Numbered from the stretch's first letter, positions 49,447 to 60,417 are shown. The stretch: DNA of 64,000 nucleotides from an uncultured Helicobacter sp. (GCA_949287835.1 CASEHV010000011.1:1-64000); one strand, 5' to 3'. Program-made: numbers and translations. The notes: generated by a model from the letters alone, not told the origin.

Positions 49447-50343
49447 ATGGAGCTAGTGGTAGTAGGCTATGGCAACATGGCAAAGGCAATGCTAGGCGGA
49501 CTTTTAAAGGCAAAAAGAGAGAGTCTTGATATAGATAGAATCTGCATTAGCGGGAGAAATCCAGATAAAATACAAGGTTGGCTTAATAACTTTTTTGCTA
49601 ATAATGATTGTAGTTTTAGTGCAAATGAAATAGTTCTGCACTCTAGCGTAAAGATTGATTGTGATAATAAAATGGTTTTACTTGCGTGTAAGCCCTATAA
49701 TCTCTCAGAGTTTAGCTTTAGCGGCTATGCAAATATCGTTTATAGCGTCCTTGCTGGAATCAATGTAGAGATTCTAAAAACACATATCAGTGCTAATCAT
49801 CACGTGCTAATCATGCCAAATGTAGGCGCCATGCATGCCCTTAGCTCTAGCTCTGTATTGTGGAATCCAAGCAAGAAACAGGATAAATCAAAGCCACTAA
49901 GTATAAAGGACGTAGGGACGCGTCTTAGTAGCATAGGTGGCACTCTTGCAGGAGAGGATTTTGAGGAGATAAGGCAGAGGATTTTTAGCTTTGTCTCTAG
50001 CTTTGGGAACTGCGTATTTGTCGAGACGCAAAAGGAGCTAAATGCTAGCATTGCCACAAACGGCAGTGCGCCAGCCATTTTAGCATTAGTAGCACAGGCA
50101 TTAATAAATGCAGGTGTACATCAGGGGCTAAAGCTAGATTCTAGCAGGGAGCTTACATGTAAAAGCTTTGAGGGCATAGCGGAGTTATTAAAACACAAAA
50201 GCCCTCAAGAGATAAAGGATAGTATCACAAGCCCAGGAGGCACGACTGCGGAGGCACTACTGCACTGCGATAAAAATGGCGTACAAGGAATCATAACAGA
50301 AGCCCTTACAAGAGCGGTAAAAAAGGCTAATGGGGAGTTATAA
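49447..50343 (+). CDS. proC: Pyrroline-5-carboxylate reductase
   Basis: Final step of proline synthesis, NAD(P)H-dependent reduction of pyrroline-5-carboxylate. The 298-residue protein opens with VVVGYGNMAKAMLGGLL. It has the P5CR stretches LLACKPYNL, IMPNVGAMHAL and ITSPGGTTAEALLHCDKNGVQGII, the last being the diagnostic C-terminal signature. It is a little longer than average owing to an insert around 145-165 (KKQDKSKPLSIKD). Co-transcribed with the upstream aminotransferase gene. Confidence 0.92.
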   Translation: MELVVVGYGNMAKAMLGGLLKAKRESLDIDRICISGRNPDKIQGWLNNFFANNDCSFSANEIVLHSSVKIDCDNKMVLLACKPYNLSEFSFSGYANIVYSVLAGINVEILKTHISANHHVLIMPNVGAMHALSSSSVLWNPSKKQDKSKPLSIKDVGTRLSSIGGTLAGEDFEEIRQRIFSFVSSFGNCVFVETQKELNASIATNGSAPAILALVAQALINAGVHQGLKLDSSRELTCKSFEGIAELLKHKSPQEIKDSITSPGGTTAEALLHCDKNGVQGIITEALTRAVKKANGEL

Positions 50344-50667
50344 TCTAGTTTCAAATATATTTGAGATATCCGCTTGAGAGTTTTTATGTATTAGAATTAT
50401 TTAATTATTTTTATTATGAAATCTTAAACCAATTTATCAAGATGGAATATTTAAAGCAAATATTTTATTTCTTATCAACATAAGATAATAGAGAAAAACT
50501 ATTGACAGATTTGCCAACTAGCAAAGAAAAATATATAAGAAATCAGATTCAAAGTAGCGATAAGGTAGAATTAAGACAACTGGCCATTAGCAATTTCGAC
50601 ACCGTCACTAAGAAATAAACACTAACCTACAGAGCCATTGTGCCACAAAAACGAAAGTGATTTCAAC
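50344..50667. other. Intergenic region after proC
   Basis: 324 AT-rich bases between convergent genes. A 38-codon open stretch (50501-50617) with codon use like coding DNA ends at TAA 50615 but has no ribosome site; it may be a fragment of the adjacent decayed locus. Nothing else is supported. Confidence 0.4.
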
Positions 50668-51450
50668 CTAACCATTTATGATAATTCTTTTAGCATGGTA
50701 GAGTCCATAGATGATTTGATGATATTTGATTCCCTCACGTTTTAACTGCTCCTGCGTTACTTCTCTAAACTCCTCTAGCCTAGCAGTCGTTAGGATAATA
50801 TGCACCTTTCCTGTGTCATAAATCTTGTTTATAATCTCTACATTCTGCTCTATGGCATGTGTATCTCCCCATCGTGGCGATATAAATTCCCCTGAGTTAT
50901 ACACAAGTGTGCCATCTATATCCACAAACAATTTCGCATACTGACTTTTGTAGAAATTCCAATCTTTTAGCGTCCCCCAATCTACATATTCCCGTGCCTG
51001 TGATATATGAAAGTTATGTTTATCTAATATCATATTATAAATAATATGCGAGACATATAAATCTTTCTCTACACTTAGATTTTCATAATATTTACAAAAT
51101 AGTGCAGAATCCTCAAAGCCATATCCACCGACATTAAAGGTCGCACTGATGATGTGCTTCTCACTTATGTTGGTTACTATGCCATGCTCATTAGCTAGGA
51201 CATAGCTCTTATTTTTAGCATTGATAATATCTGTGCTGTTTAGATTACAAGTAGAGATGAAATTCCCGCTAATCCTATCCTCTATCTTCCATGCTAACTT
51301 TAGGCTACCATTGTCCCCCCACCCACGTTATTATTCTCTTTATGATTGCAGAAAAATTCGCTAATAACTTCTGTGATTATAAAGCTATCATTAAGCAATG
51401 TGCCAAACTCTTTTGTTTATCGGACTACTTTTAGTATGTCTGTATAGTCA
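50668..51450 (-). pseudogene. Sugar-nucleotide/HAD-phosphatase fusion protein, decayed
   Basis: The leftward frame ending at 50668 keeps a HAD hydrolase domain: KLFVDIDGTLVY supplies the catalytic Asp pair and IILTTAR the second motif. From ATG 51033 it is only 121 residues, but the frame stays open upstream to 51329 with good coding character (SATFNVGGYGFEDSALFC). There a C6 tract (51315-51320) shifts it. The other frame gives FIITEVISEFFCNHKENNNV and, further up, a TAA before TKEFGTLLNDS. Re-joined with one more G, the G-rich segment reads GGGDNGSLKLAWKIED. Such fusions occur in capsule and LOS loci; the N-terminal nucleotidyltransferase-like part is missing. At least one frameshift and one stop make it non-functional. 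Confidence 0.65.
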
Positions 51451-51604
51451 TAATTTTAACTCTTTATAACGATACTATCAATGATTCTTAGCTCACAGCT
51501 AGAAGTCCTGCAACTACTATTTTATTTTTTATATCCTTGCAATATTTCATAACATAAGTGTAATATTTTTTAAAATAAATATCAATTATTACTACACAAA
51601 ATAT

Positions 51605-52396
51605 CTACCCCTCATACCCATACTCCATAAACTCCCGTAAATCCTCATACTCCTGTTTGCTAAAAAATCGCATTTTCCCAGCTTTTAGATGATTTAGATG
51701 AATAAAGCCATAGCTTAGTCGCACGAGGTCTAGTATCGTGGCATTGAAATGTGCGAAAAATCTGCGAAGTTCCCTATTTTTACCCTCTTTTAGCAGAATC
51801 TTTAGCTTTGAGATATTGGCATTTTTTATTATCTCAAACTCCATAGGTGCAAAACTCATCTCTTTTATCTTGCTAAGTTTATGCCCCCCCTTTCTTGCGT
51901 CCTTTAACGTTAGTCCCTCGTTCATAGCTTTTATCATCTTTTCATTGATTTTACAATCTATCTTTACAGAGTAGATTCTAGGAAGGCTAGATTCCATGAG
52001 TTTTTTCACCACTTCCTTACTATCGCTTAGAATCAGCACACCCTCACTAGCAAAGTCCAGCCTCCCAACAGGCATAAAATGCTTATATCTAGCACCTAGC
52101 CCATCATAGATAAGCCGCCTATTCTTAGAATCCACACGGCTAACCAGCTCCCCCTTTGGCTTATGATAGACGATGGCGGTGTAGTTAGAATCTTTGTGAT
52201 AGAAAAGCTCTTTATTATCGATAAAGATTCTAAAGTTTTTGTAGTTTTTGCGTGGATTTTCTAGGATTTCTTGTGGAATCTGGGTGGCTACATCAGCGAT
52301 TTTATGCCCGATTTTTACCCGCCCACTTTGCAGGAGTCTATCAGATTCCCTACGAGAAAACTTACTATGTATAGAAATAAACTGATTTAATCTCAT
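51605..52396 (-). CDS. rluB: Ribosomal large-subunit pseudouridine synthase RluB/RsuA family
   Basis: Isomerises a specific uridine in rRNA to pseudouridine. The 263-residue protein has an N-terminal S4 RNA-binding domain (MRLNQFISIHSKFSRRESDRLL), the catalytic Asp in MPVGRLDFASEGVLIL, and GKNRELRRFF, the RsuA/RluB signature. It is three bases behind greA. RluB versus RluE/RsuA cannot be settled by eye, but RluB is the usual Helicobacter member. Confidence 0.85.
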   Translation of the reverse strand: MRLNQFISIHSKFSRRESDRLLQSGRVKIGHKIADVATQIPQEILENPRKNYKNFRIFIDNKELFYHKDSNYTAIVYHKPKGELVSRVDSKNRRLIYDGLGARYKHFMPVGRLDFASEGVLILSDSKEVVKKLMESSLPRIYSVKIDCKINEKMIKAMNEGLTLKDARKGGHKLSKIKEMSFAPMEFEIIKNANISKLKILLKEGKNRELRRFFAHFNATILDLVRLSYGFIHLNHLKAGKMRFFSKQEYEDLREFMEYGYEG

Positions 52397-52399
52397 AGC

Positions 52400-52885
52400 T
52401 TACTCAAATGAAATAGGCTTATACTCGACTTTTAAAATCTCAAAGTCAGTCTCACCTGCGGGCAGATTTATCGTTATCTCATCGCCCTCCTCTTTGCCCA
52501 TAAGCTCACTTGCAAGGGGGGAGTTAAAGGATATTAGCCCCTTTGATGGATTGCTCTCTGTCGTGCCGACTATGGTATAGACGATTTCCTTGTCTGTGTT
52601 GAGGTTTAGAATAGTAACGGTGCTGCCAAAGCTAACTTTATCATGCTTCAAACTCTCAGGGTCTATGACCTCCGCATTTGCCAAAAGATTGCTTAACTCG
52701 CTAATGCGTAATTCTATGAATCCCTGCTTTTCTTTTGCTGCATGATACTCGGCATTTTCTTTCAAATCCCCGTGCGCACGGGCAATGTCAATCTCCTCTG
52801 CGACCTTTGGTCTTTGCACTTCTTTTAAGTCTTTTAATTCTTTTGATATTTTGTCGTATCCGTATTTACTCATTGGTTCTGGCAT
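52400..52885 (-). CDS. greA: Transcription elongation factor GreA
   Basis: Rescues stalled RNA polymerase by stimulating transcript cleavage. The 161-residue protein has the N-terminal coiled coil with acidic tip ([20 protein letters not shown]) and the C-terminal FKBP-like domain ([29 protein letters not shown]). It starts at ATG 52885 behind AAGGAAATTTT. Co-transcribed with rluB. Confidence 0.95.
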   Translation of the reverse strand: MPEPMSKYGYDKISKELKDLKEVQRPKVAEEIDIARAHGDLKENAEYHAAKEKQGFIELRISELSNLLANAEVIDPESLKHDKVSFGSTVTILNLNTDKEIVYTIVGTTESNPSKGLISFNSPLASELMGKEEGDEITINLPAGETDFEILKVEYKPISFE

Positions 52886-53480
52886 AAAATTTCCTTAATT
52901 ATTATATGTGAGGATTATAGCTTAATTTTGGGATAGAGGAAATAAATGATTGATGCTAACTTCGAGCTGGAATTTAAATTTAAAGGTTAAGTTTATTTCG
53001 CAGAGATTATTTTTGATTGAAAATGACACAGGATTAACTTAAAATCCAACAATAACTAAAAAGATGTAAAAAATAATTATTAGATGAGATTAAAGAAGAT
53101 GGTTTATGATGACATGCAAAAGATAAAAGATGAAAGTGGAAAAATAAAGCTAAAAAACAAGACGACTAAACAAGAGTTAGAGTCTTTGAAAAACAAACTA
53201 AATAATGCTTTAATGGAAATATGAGAAGCAGAAATGTAAATAATGACATTAGATTTTGCATACTGAAAATCATTTATACAAAAAATGAACTTAATATTTC
53301 AATGCCTTATAAATGAATTTACAGCTATTTATCAAAATAAGTAAAACATAATCAAAAAAGTAAATAGCACAAAACATGAGGAATTCAACAGTTTGTTATA
53401 TGATAAAGTAGCAACAAATCTGGATTCTCAAATCCATACAGAATCTTCAAATCCAAATATCATAAAGAATTATCAGAATG
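52886..53480. other. Gene-poor region between greA and a decayed outer membrane protein gene
   Basis: 595 AT-rich bases. A 41-codon ORF (53102-53224, basic coiled-coil-like, for example KNKTTKQELESLKNKLNN) is open but lacks a ribosome site. It looks like a tail of a lost gene. Nothing else was recognised. Confidence 0.4.
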
Positions 53481-54175
53481 CTAGAATTTATAGTTATATC
53501 CAGCAGCTAACAACATAAATGCACCAAAAGTAGCACTACTGTCATTATATAATGCAGCACCAAGTTTCATACCTATCTCGAAATCATGATGCTTACGCAC
53601 TACGCTTCTAAGACCGATATTGACACCAGTGGCAACACCAAAGCTTGATTTAGAATCTTGCCCTATTCCAACTCCCATTATTGAAGCATCTTTTAATGGT
53701 ATAGATGATATAACACCAGTCAATAAACCAACATACATACCAAATTTAAAGTCTTCTTCACGAATAAAATTAATTAATACATCAGCATCAATATCACCTA
53801 ACAAATACATGTCAAGCCCTGGAACAGAACCGCTCTTTACACTTCCTGCAAATTGAAAGGAAGTAATAGCGGATAGATAAACTCTAATCCCAACTGTCTC
53901 ACTAAAATTAGCCTCATATCCAGTCCTAAGACCAACTGCACTCACAAGACCAGCAGATGGACTTTCACCATACTGTCCTGAAAAACCGGTACCTAGTTGG
54001 AATCCTAGAAACCATCTATTAGCATCTTTAAGGTTTACCTCTTCTTTTTTAGAATTAACACTCCTAGAGCTATTATTCTTGCTATTCTTATCATCCTTGT
54101 TATCACCCGTAGCAGCAAACGCAGTACCAGCGCAAATAGACCTACTAACACGCTAGATAAAACAATCTTCTTCAA
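53481..54175 (-). pseudogene. Outer membrane protein with a frameshift in its signal peptide
   Basis: A leftward frame ends at 53481 with AGYNYKF, the aromatic C-terminus of outer membrane barrels. It stays open upstream past the GTG at 53945 to codons reading ICAGTAFAATGDNKDDKN, the back half of a signal peptide and its cleavage site. The front half, MKKIVLSSVLVGL from TTG 54175 with AAGGA upstream, lies in another frame, so one or two bases are out of step near 54135. The mature part starts with a Lys/Asn/Ser-rich linker, then RWFLGFQLGTGFSG, a Helicobacter OMP style. No in-frame start restores the signal peptide; export would fail unless this is a sequencing slip. Confidence 0.65.
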
Positions 54176-54285
54176 AACAACATATCCTTAATGCAATACG
54201 CAATTAAATCAAAATAATACATCGTTATAGCAAAAGTTATAAGCATAGCGTTACAAAATTTTATATCTGAGAAAATATATAACAA

Positions 54286-54963
54286 CTATTTACTAATAGC
54301 ATATCTAATTCTATCTTCATACCCAGCTTTTTTAAATCCCTCTAGTCTCAATAAACAGCTATCACATGCACCACAGGCTATTTCATTACTCTCATAGCAT
54401 GACCATGTAAGCTCTAATGGGACACTCTCCTGCATTGCCAACGATACCACATCAGATTTGTGCAAATGCAAAAGAGGCGTTTTAATATCAATTTTAATAT
54501 TTGTGGCTATGCCTTGATTAATAAAATCACGTGTTTTATTTACAAATTCCTGTGAGCAGTCTGGATAGCCACTATTATCATTTTGTATGATTCCCATAAA
54601 TATTGCCTCGCAATGTTCCACCTCAGCTAATGCAGCCGCAATGCTAAGAAAAATACCATTTCTAAAAGGCACATAAGTGATAGGCGTATCATGTTTATGC
54701 AGACTATGTTTTGGAATCTCTATTTTAGAATCTGTGAGTGCATTGCCACCTATATATTTTATAAAATCTGCATTTATACAAATATGCTTTTCTACACAAA
54801 GATTCTCACATATAGCATAAAAACATTCTCTTTCTTTTTCCTGTGTTCTCTGCCCGTAGTCAAAATGCAGTGCTACTATATCATAGCCACCTTTCTTAGC
54901 CAGATAAGCGCATAATGTGCTATCCATACCACCGCTTATAATACAAACTGCCCTCTTGCCCAT
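54286..54963 (-). CDS. queC: 7-cyano-7-deazaguanine synthase
   Basis: Converts 7-carboxy-7-deazaguanine to preQ0 for queuosine synthesis. I start at ATG 54963 (MGKRAVCI), one base after the glmS stop and behind GGAG; the longer frame upstream lies inside glmS. The 225-residue enzyme has the PP-loop [24 protein letters not shown] and the zinc site CYES...[11 protein letters not shown]. Co-transcribed with glmS. Confidence 0.94.
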   Translation of the reverse strand: MGKRAVCIISGGMDSTLCAYLAKKGGYDIVALHFDYGQRTQEKERECFYAICENLCVEKHICINADFIKYIGGNALTDSKIEIPKHSLHKHDTPITYVPFRNGIFLSIAAALAEVEHCEAIFMGIIQNDNSGYPDCSQEFVNKTRDFINQGIATNIKIDIKTPLLHLHKSDVVSLAMQESVPLELTWSCYESNEIACGACDSCLLRLEGFKKAGYEDRIRYAISK

Positions 54964-54964
54964 A

Positions 54965-56758
54965 TTACTCCACCGTAACACTCTTTGCAAGATTGCGTGG
55001 CATATCCACATCATTACCTAATCGAATGGCAATTTCTAGGGCAAGTAACTGCAAAATTACCATCATAGAGAAAAACTCCTCCATATAGCTATCATATAAT
55101 GGAATCTTGACTACATCATCTGCTAGGTCAAACTCAAGCGGAGTTATGGCACAAATAGTAGAATCTCTAGCAATTAGCTCTAGCACATTACTCTTATTTT
55201 TATCATAAAGCAGATTCTTAGGCATTAGTGCTAGGGTAAATAATTCGCTATCAGCTAGGGCAATGGGACCATGCTTCATCTCCCCGCTAGGATAGCCCTC
55301 TGCATGCAGATAGCTAATCTCCTTTAGCTTTAGCGCCCCCTCTAATGCCAAAGGATAGAACACATCTCGCCCGATAAAGAAAAAGCCATGCCCATGCAAA
55401 TATCGCTTTGATAATCGCTTGATTTTCTCATGCATCTCAGATTTCACACCACAGGCAGATATGGCATTTAGCATAGCTTTTGCCTCGCTTTTTATGTCCT
55501 TGCTATCTATAACATTTCGCTTTATACCAAGCATAATGGCAAAAATCCATAGCACCATAACCTGAGTGGCAAATGCCTTTGTGCTAGCCACGCCCTTCTC
55601 TATCCCCGCCCTTGTAAGTATCACATACTCGCTTAGACGTGACATAGAGCTATTATCGACATTGCATATAGATAGGGTTAGCAGTCCGCTTTCTTTGGCA
55701 AGTTTTAGTGCCTGCAGTGTATCTGCTGTCTCGCCACTTTGTGATATAGCTATGAATAGCTCATCTCTCTCTAGCACGGGCTTTGCATAGCGAAACTCAC
55801 TTGCGATATGCACACTCACACGTACCCTAGCCTTTCTCTCTATTAAATATTTCCCAACCAAAGCACTATGATAGCTTGTCCCACACGCACAAATCACGAT
55901 ACTCCTAAAACGTGTAAAAAACTCAGAATCTAACTCATCTAATCTAAAATCATCGCTTGACACCCTGCCCCTAATCGTCTCTAGTAAAACATACTCCTGC
56001 TCGTAAATTTCCTTTTCCATAAAGAATCTATATCCATCTTTTTTCGCAGAGACTCTATCAAAGGAAAATTCTCTAGCACCACTAAGAGAGGAAAACTCGC
56101 CTCTAGCAATGCTCCCCACACTGCCATCATCAAGATAGACGACCCTATCTACAAGACCTACCAAAGCACTATCGCCACTTGCCAAAAAGACCATGTCATC
56201 ATTCTTAGAATCTATGCCGATGACAAGGGGGGAATGCTGCTTTGCATAAAAGATTCTATCGCTTTGCAAAGTCGTGATAAGCAGTATCGCATACGAGCCT
56301 TTTAATCTCTCTATCATGGCAGAAAATGCTTCTTTAGCACTCATGCTCCTAGCATAATACTCAAACAAATGCACGATGACTTCTGTGTCTGTCTGACTAT
56401 TTAGGGAAATGCCAAGCGATTGCAACTCTGTCCTTAACTCTTTGTAGTTCTCAATGATTCCATTATGTATTACAGCGCTAATCTTGCCTAAATGCGGGTG
56501 TGCGTTTATCTCAATAGGAGAGCCATGTGTAGCCCAGCGTGTATGCCCGATAGCGATGCCAAAGCCATCAAAGCTTAGATTCTCTAATTTAGATTCTAAA
56601 TTCGTTAGCTTCCCCACTGCCCTAAAACTTTTTAACTCATCATTTTGTATCACAGCCATACCAGCACTATCATAGCCTCTATACTCCAGCTCCCGTAACC
56701 CATTTAATATAATCTCTTTTTTTTCTCTATTACCTATATATCCGACTATGCCACACAT
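54965..56758 (-). CDS. glmS: Glutamine--fructose-6-phosphate aminotransferase
   Basis: First step of hexosamine and cell-wall precursor synthesis. The 597-residue protein has an N-terminal class II amidotransferase domain with Cys2 ([11 protein letters not shown]) and HTRWATHG. Two SIS domains ([29 protein letters not shown]) and the conserved C-terminus LAKSVTVE follow. No glmS ribozyme, which occurs in Gram-positives, is seen upstream. Followed at once by queC. Confidence 0.96.
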   Translation of the reverse strand: MCGIVGYIGNREKKEIILNGLRELEYRGYDSAGMAVIQNDELKSFRAVGKLTNLESKLENLSFDGFGIAIGHTRWATHGSPIEINAHPHLGKISAVIHNGIIENYKELRTELQSLGISLNSQTDTEVIVHLFEYYARSMSAKEAFSAMIERLKGSYAILLITTLQSDRIFYAKQHSPLVIGIDSKNDDMVFLASGDSALVGLVDRVVYLDDGSVGSIARGEFSSLSGAREFSFDRVSAKKDGYRFFMEKEIYEQEYVLLETIRGRVSSDDFRLDELDSEFFTRFRSIVICACGTSYHSALVGKYLIERKARVRVSVHIASEFRYAKPVLERDELFIAISQSGETADTLQALKLAKESGLLTLSICNVDNSSMSRLSEYVILTRAGIEKGVASTKAFATQVMVLWIFAIMLGIKRNVIDSKDIKSEAKAMLNAISACGVKSEMHEKIKRLSKRYLHGHGFFFIGRDVFYPLALEGALKLKEISYLHAEGYPSGEMKHGPIALADSELFTLALMPKNLLYDKNKSNVLELIARDSTICAITPLEFDLADDVVKIPLYDSYMEEFFSMMVILQLLALEIAIRLGNDVDMPRNLAKSVTVE

Positions 56759-56838
56759 GTATGTCTCCGAATTTTAGATTCTGTTATTTTATCAAGAAAA
56801 GATTGAAATGTTAGAGTGCATGAGAGTGTTTTATATTA

Positions 56839-56856
56839 TAATAATATTCATTATTA
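56839..56856 (+). promoter_or_regulatory. Fur-box-like inverted repeat before the TonB receptor gene
   Basis: TAATAAT and ATTATTA flank ATTC, 18 bases in all, ending 18 bases before the receptor ATG. H. pylori Fur favours TAATAAT-N-ATTATTA, so this is a close but wider-spaced match. It would link the receptor to iron repression. Confidence 0.55.
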
Positions 56857-56874
56857 ATATTAAAGTAAAAATGA

Positions 56875-58995
56875 ATGAAAATAAAAACTTATATGGTATG
56901 TGGAATTTTGTCTTGCTCTTTGGAATCAAAAGAGATAAATAATGAAATAAATATCCTAGAAAAAATTATTACCTCTGCAACAGGATTTGATTTACCGCTA
57001 AAAGATGAGGCAAAAAATGTCATTATAATAGACAAGCAAGATTTACAAAATAAAGGCTATGTAAGCCTAGAACAGGCATTAGAAAAACAACCCTCAATAT
57101 CATTTATTGCAGGACCAAATGGCACAAAGGAAATCGACATAAGGGGGCAAGGGTTAGATTCCACAAAGGCAGTTAAAATTTTGCTAAATCTCATTCCGCT
57201 AAATCTACAAGATACAGGAAACGGAGGACATAATGCAGGTGGTGTTACGCCATTTAATCATATATCAATAAATGATATAGAATCCATAGAAATAATCCCA
57301 GGTGGTGGAAGTGTAATATATGGGAACGGAACACGTGGCGGTGTGATAAATATCGTTACAAAAAAGCCAAGTAAAGATTATATGAGATTTAACGCACATA
57401 TAAATAGCTATGAATCTTTCAATACATTAGGCACAAATCTTGGGGCAAGTGTCGGCAGAAACATAGGAGATATATTTATCTTTGGAAACTTAGATTATCG
57501 CTATCAAAATGGATTACGAGATAGAGAATATACACAGAATCTATATACTGCACTTGGCGGAATATATCATATCAATGAGAATCAAAAATTAGATATTAAT
57601 CTCTCATATTCGCGTATGTGGAGATTTTTTGGCGGCTATCATAGCATTCTTAATAATGGAGTGCTAAAAAGCAAAACACAAATGAAAGACGAGCGATATA
57701 AGATTCCAAATGCAAATAATGCAAATGGCTATGTAACGCAGGATTTCATTACTGCATCTCTAAATTATAGATATAATATAAATGAAAATTTTGAAATAGA
57801 TTCTATTTTATATTATCAATTTTCAAATTTTTTATTCCCAGATATTAGTTTAGAAAATAGCAATTTTGTCAATCATAACACAGGCTTAAATCTAAAAGCA
57901 AAATATATAAATGGCAAAAATAAATTAATTTTTGGATTAGATAATATATTTGAGGCAAGTGATAATCTATCAAAAAGCTCTTTTAGTAATCTGCAAAATA
58001 AAGGTAGCAAATATTCATTAGCGCTATACGCACTAGATAGCTATCAAATCACAGATAGATTCTCTATAAGTGGCGGTGCTAGGGGTGAGTTTTCATATTT
58101 CAGTATCATGGGACATACCGGAATCTCATTTGGCTCTCTTAATGGATATTTTGATATAAATGCTAGTAAGCCGCAGTTTAGCTATGCACTAGAAATTACC
58201 CCTAGTTTTAACTATACAGATACAGGCAGTATTTATGCAGAGGCAGAGGCTGGTTTTATATCCCCATCTATAAGACAAGCAGTCTCGACAGACCCAAATT
58301 TTAATACAACAAGCACAGGCGTGGGACCAAAGATAGCTAGTGATATAAAGCCAGAGCAGTATTTCACAGCAGAGATTGGGATAAGAGATGAGTTTGACTT
58401 TGCTTTTCTACAAGCAACATTGTTTTATACACATACACTAAATGAGATTCGCTATAACCTCTATGGTTTTAGGACGGAGTATTATAATCTAGGACAGACT
58501 CAACGATTTGGCATAGAGTTGCAAAGCAAACAAAGTTTTTATATCTTTAATTTTACACAATCTCTTAGCTACCTATACAGCAATGTGCTAAAAGGTAGAG
58601 AGAGTGCATTAATGAGTGGGACTAGCTCTACTAGTGGTAATTTTGAGGGAAAACCGATTCCTTATGTGCCACTTATGAAAATTACACTAGAAATTGAAGC
58701 AGAACTAATAAATAGGGGTAATGAGAGACTTAATGTGTGGCTACTTAATAGCTACTATGCTAGTATGGTAGATAATAATCAACTAACCATAAATAAAGGC
58801 GGCTACTTATTAAGTAATCTCGGCTTTACCTATAAATACAATAATCTATCCATTAGCGGGGGTATTAGAAATATATTTGATTCATTTTATATTTCATATC
58901 AAAACACAACCATAAGAAATGGCAATCTCACAAATGGAATCTACCTAGCAGGTGAGGGTCGTAGCTACTTTTTGGAAGGGAGGGTTGAATTTTAA
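56875..58995 (+). CDS. TonB-dependent outer membrane receptor
   Basis: A 706-residue receptor with a short signal-like N-terminus. A plug domain runs to about residue 170 (NVIIIDKQDLQNKGY, EKQPSISF, EIIPGGGSVIYGNGTRGGVINIVTKKPS) and a C-terminal barrel closes with LEGRVEF and terminal Phe. The plug TSATG/VIII stretch is a plausible TonB-box region. The ligand is likely an iron-siderophore or another metal complex, given the Fur-like box 18 bases upstream; FecA/FrpB-type receptors are the nearest idea. No ribosome site is obvious before ATG 56875. The gene ends 4 bases from the convergent permease. Confidence 0.82.
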   Translation: MKIKTYMVCGILSCSLESKEINNEINILEKIITSATGFDLPLKDEAKNVIIIDKQDLQNKGYVSLEQALEKQPSISFIAGPNGTKEIDIRGQGLDSTKAVKILLNLIPLNLQDTGNGGHNAGGVTPFNHISINDIESIEIIPGGGSVIYGNGTRGGVINIVTKKPSKDYMRFNAHINSYESFNTLGTNLGASVGRNIGDIFIFGNLDYRYQNGLRDREYTQNLYTALGGIYHINENQKLDINLSYSRMWRFFGGYHSILNNGVLKSKTQMKDERYKIPNANNANGYVTQDFITASLNYRYNINENFEIDSILYYQFSNFLFPDISLENSNFVNHNTGLNLKAKYINGKNKLIFGLDNIFEASDNLSKSSFSNLQNKGSKYSLALYALDSYQITDRFSISGGARGEFSYFSIMGHTGISFGSLNGYFDINASKPQFSYALEITPSFNYTDTGSIYAEAEAGFISPSIRQAVSTDPNFNTTSTGVGPKIASDIKPEQYFTAEIGIRDEFDFAFLQATLFYTHTLNEIRYNLYGFRTEYYNLGQTQRFGIELQSKQSFYIFNFTQSLSYLYSNVLKGRESALMSGTSSTSGNFEGKPIPYVPLMKITLEIEAELINRGNERLNVWLLNSYYASMVDNNQLTINKGGYLLSNLGFTYKYNNLSISGGIRNIFDSFYISYQNTTIRNGNLTNGIYLAGEGRSYFLEGRVEF

Positions 58996-58999
58996 AAGA

Positions 59000-60352
59000 C
59001 TACCTATCATTCTGCCTTTCTAGCTCTGTTTGCTTTGGAATATTAAATGCCACAAAAATACAGCAAAACAAGAAAAACATCATATAAATAAAATACCCCC
59101 ACTCAGGTAAGCCTAGCGTTAGCATGACTTTCTCTCCACTCTCATTAATGGCAGTGCCATATACCCCGCCTTCTTTAAACCACAAAGCCACATTAGCCGC
59201 CGTGCCGCCAAACATAGCCACAGCAATGGCATACGGGAAACTCGTGCCAAGTGCCCTAATCTTCTCTGGAAACAACGTAGCCTTTGCAATGCCTGCTATG
59301 GACGTATAGAATCCCGATATGATAAGCCCTAGTGCGATTAATATAAATGCCACAATAGGAGAGTTGATAGAGCCATTTGGTCCGCACTCTGCGATATAAG
59401 TCATAATAGGAAAGACAGAGACAAAGCCCACTATGGAGAAGATTCCAAGCATTTTTGCGACGCCAATCCTATCTCCTATCATGCCCATGAAAGGCTGGAT
59501 TACCATACCAAAGGCTAGTGCGTATAGGGAAATCTGTCGTGCCATCGGCTCACCAAATCCTGCACTTGTGGTAAGATAGTTGTTCATAAAAGCCGTGAAA
59601 TTATAATAACACATGCTACCTGCAGCCGTTAGCCCAAATACCAATATGCAGTATTTTTTATACTTCCAGAGTGTCTTTAGTGTGCCTTTCTCTTTTGTCT
59701 TAGAATCTATCTCTTTGGCACTCTCGTGCATTTTTGCCCTTAAAAAGAGAGAGCCTAGCGCTAAGATTCCAGCTAATACAAAAAGATAGCGCCACGCATA
59801 ATCCTTCATCGCTTCTTCGCCAAAGATTTCTGCGGCTATCCATACACAGCCTAGCGCTACGAATTGTGCGGCGATTAATGTTACATACTGAAACGATGAG
59901 AAAAATCCGCGATTGCCCTTAGTAGACATCTCAGATATATAGGTAGCCACCAGACCACCCTCGCCGCCCACAGATAGCCCTTGCAACATACGTGCTAATG
60001 TAAGCAATATCACCGCATAATCGCCGATTGTCTCATGCGATGGTATGCCTGCTATCATGAAATTCCCAAATGCCATGAGCAATATGGCATAAATCATTGT
60101 CTTGCGTCTGCCTATTTTATCGGCTATAGAGCCAAAGATAAGGCTACCTATGGGACGCATGAAAAATCCTATGGCAAAAATACCAAAGCTAATGGCAAGT
60201 GCCACTGTCTCATTGTCTGTCTGAGTAAAATGATGAGTAAAATATTTGACAAGTGATATATAAATGTAGAAGTCAAACCATTCTACAAAATTACCAGAGC
60301 TAGCCGCTAATATAGAGCGAACCCTCTGCATCTTGCTTAGATTCTCTGCCAT
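59000..60352 (-). CDS. Metabolite:H+ symporter, KgtP-like
   Basis: A 450-residue MFS permease of the MHS family, whose members carry alpha-ketoglutarate (KgtP), proline/betaine (ProP) or citrate. Twelve membrane segments are present. NFVEWFDFYIYI and the loop GSIADKIGRRKTMIYA are diagnostic, with RMLQGLSVGGEGG at about residue 120. H. pylori HP1091 is an annotated alpha-ketoglutarate permease of this type. The substrate is inferred. It starts at ATG 60352 behind AAAGGAGTTACTT and is convergent with the receptor gene. Confidence 0.78.
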   Translation of the reverse strand: MAENLSKMQRVRSILAASSGNFVEWFDFYIYISLVKYFTHHFTQTDNETVALAISFGIFAIGFFMRPIGSLIFGSIADKIGRRKTMIYAILLMAFGNFMIAGIPSHETIGDYAVILLTLARMLQGLSVGGEGGLVATYISEMSTKGNRGFFSSFQYVTLIAAQFVALGCVWIAAEIFGEEAMKDYAWRYLFVLAGILALGSLFLRAKMHESAKEIDSKTKEKGTLKTLWKYKKYCILVFGLTAAGSMCYYNFTAFMNNYLTTSAGFGEPMARQISLYALAFGMVIQPFMGMIGDRIGVAKMLGIFSIVGFVSVFPIMTYIAECGPNGSINSPIVAFILIALGLIISGFYTSIAGIAKATLFPEKIRALGTSFPYAIAVAMFGGTAANVALWFKEGGVYGTAINESGEKVMLTLGLPEWGYFIYMMFFLFCCIFVAFNIPKQTELERQNDR

Positions 60353-60417
60353 AAGTAACTCCTTTTATATGTTTTATAGCAGAAAAACTAACTATACGCA
60401 AGAGTTAATATAAAAAA

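Noticed and set aside
53102-53224. 41-codon coiled-coil-like ORF
   Set aside because: Too short, no ribosome site, and in degenerate DNA; noted only as a possible gene tail.
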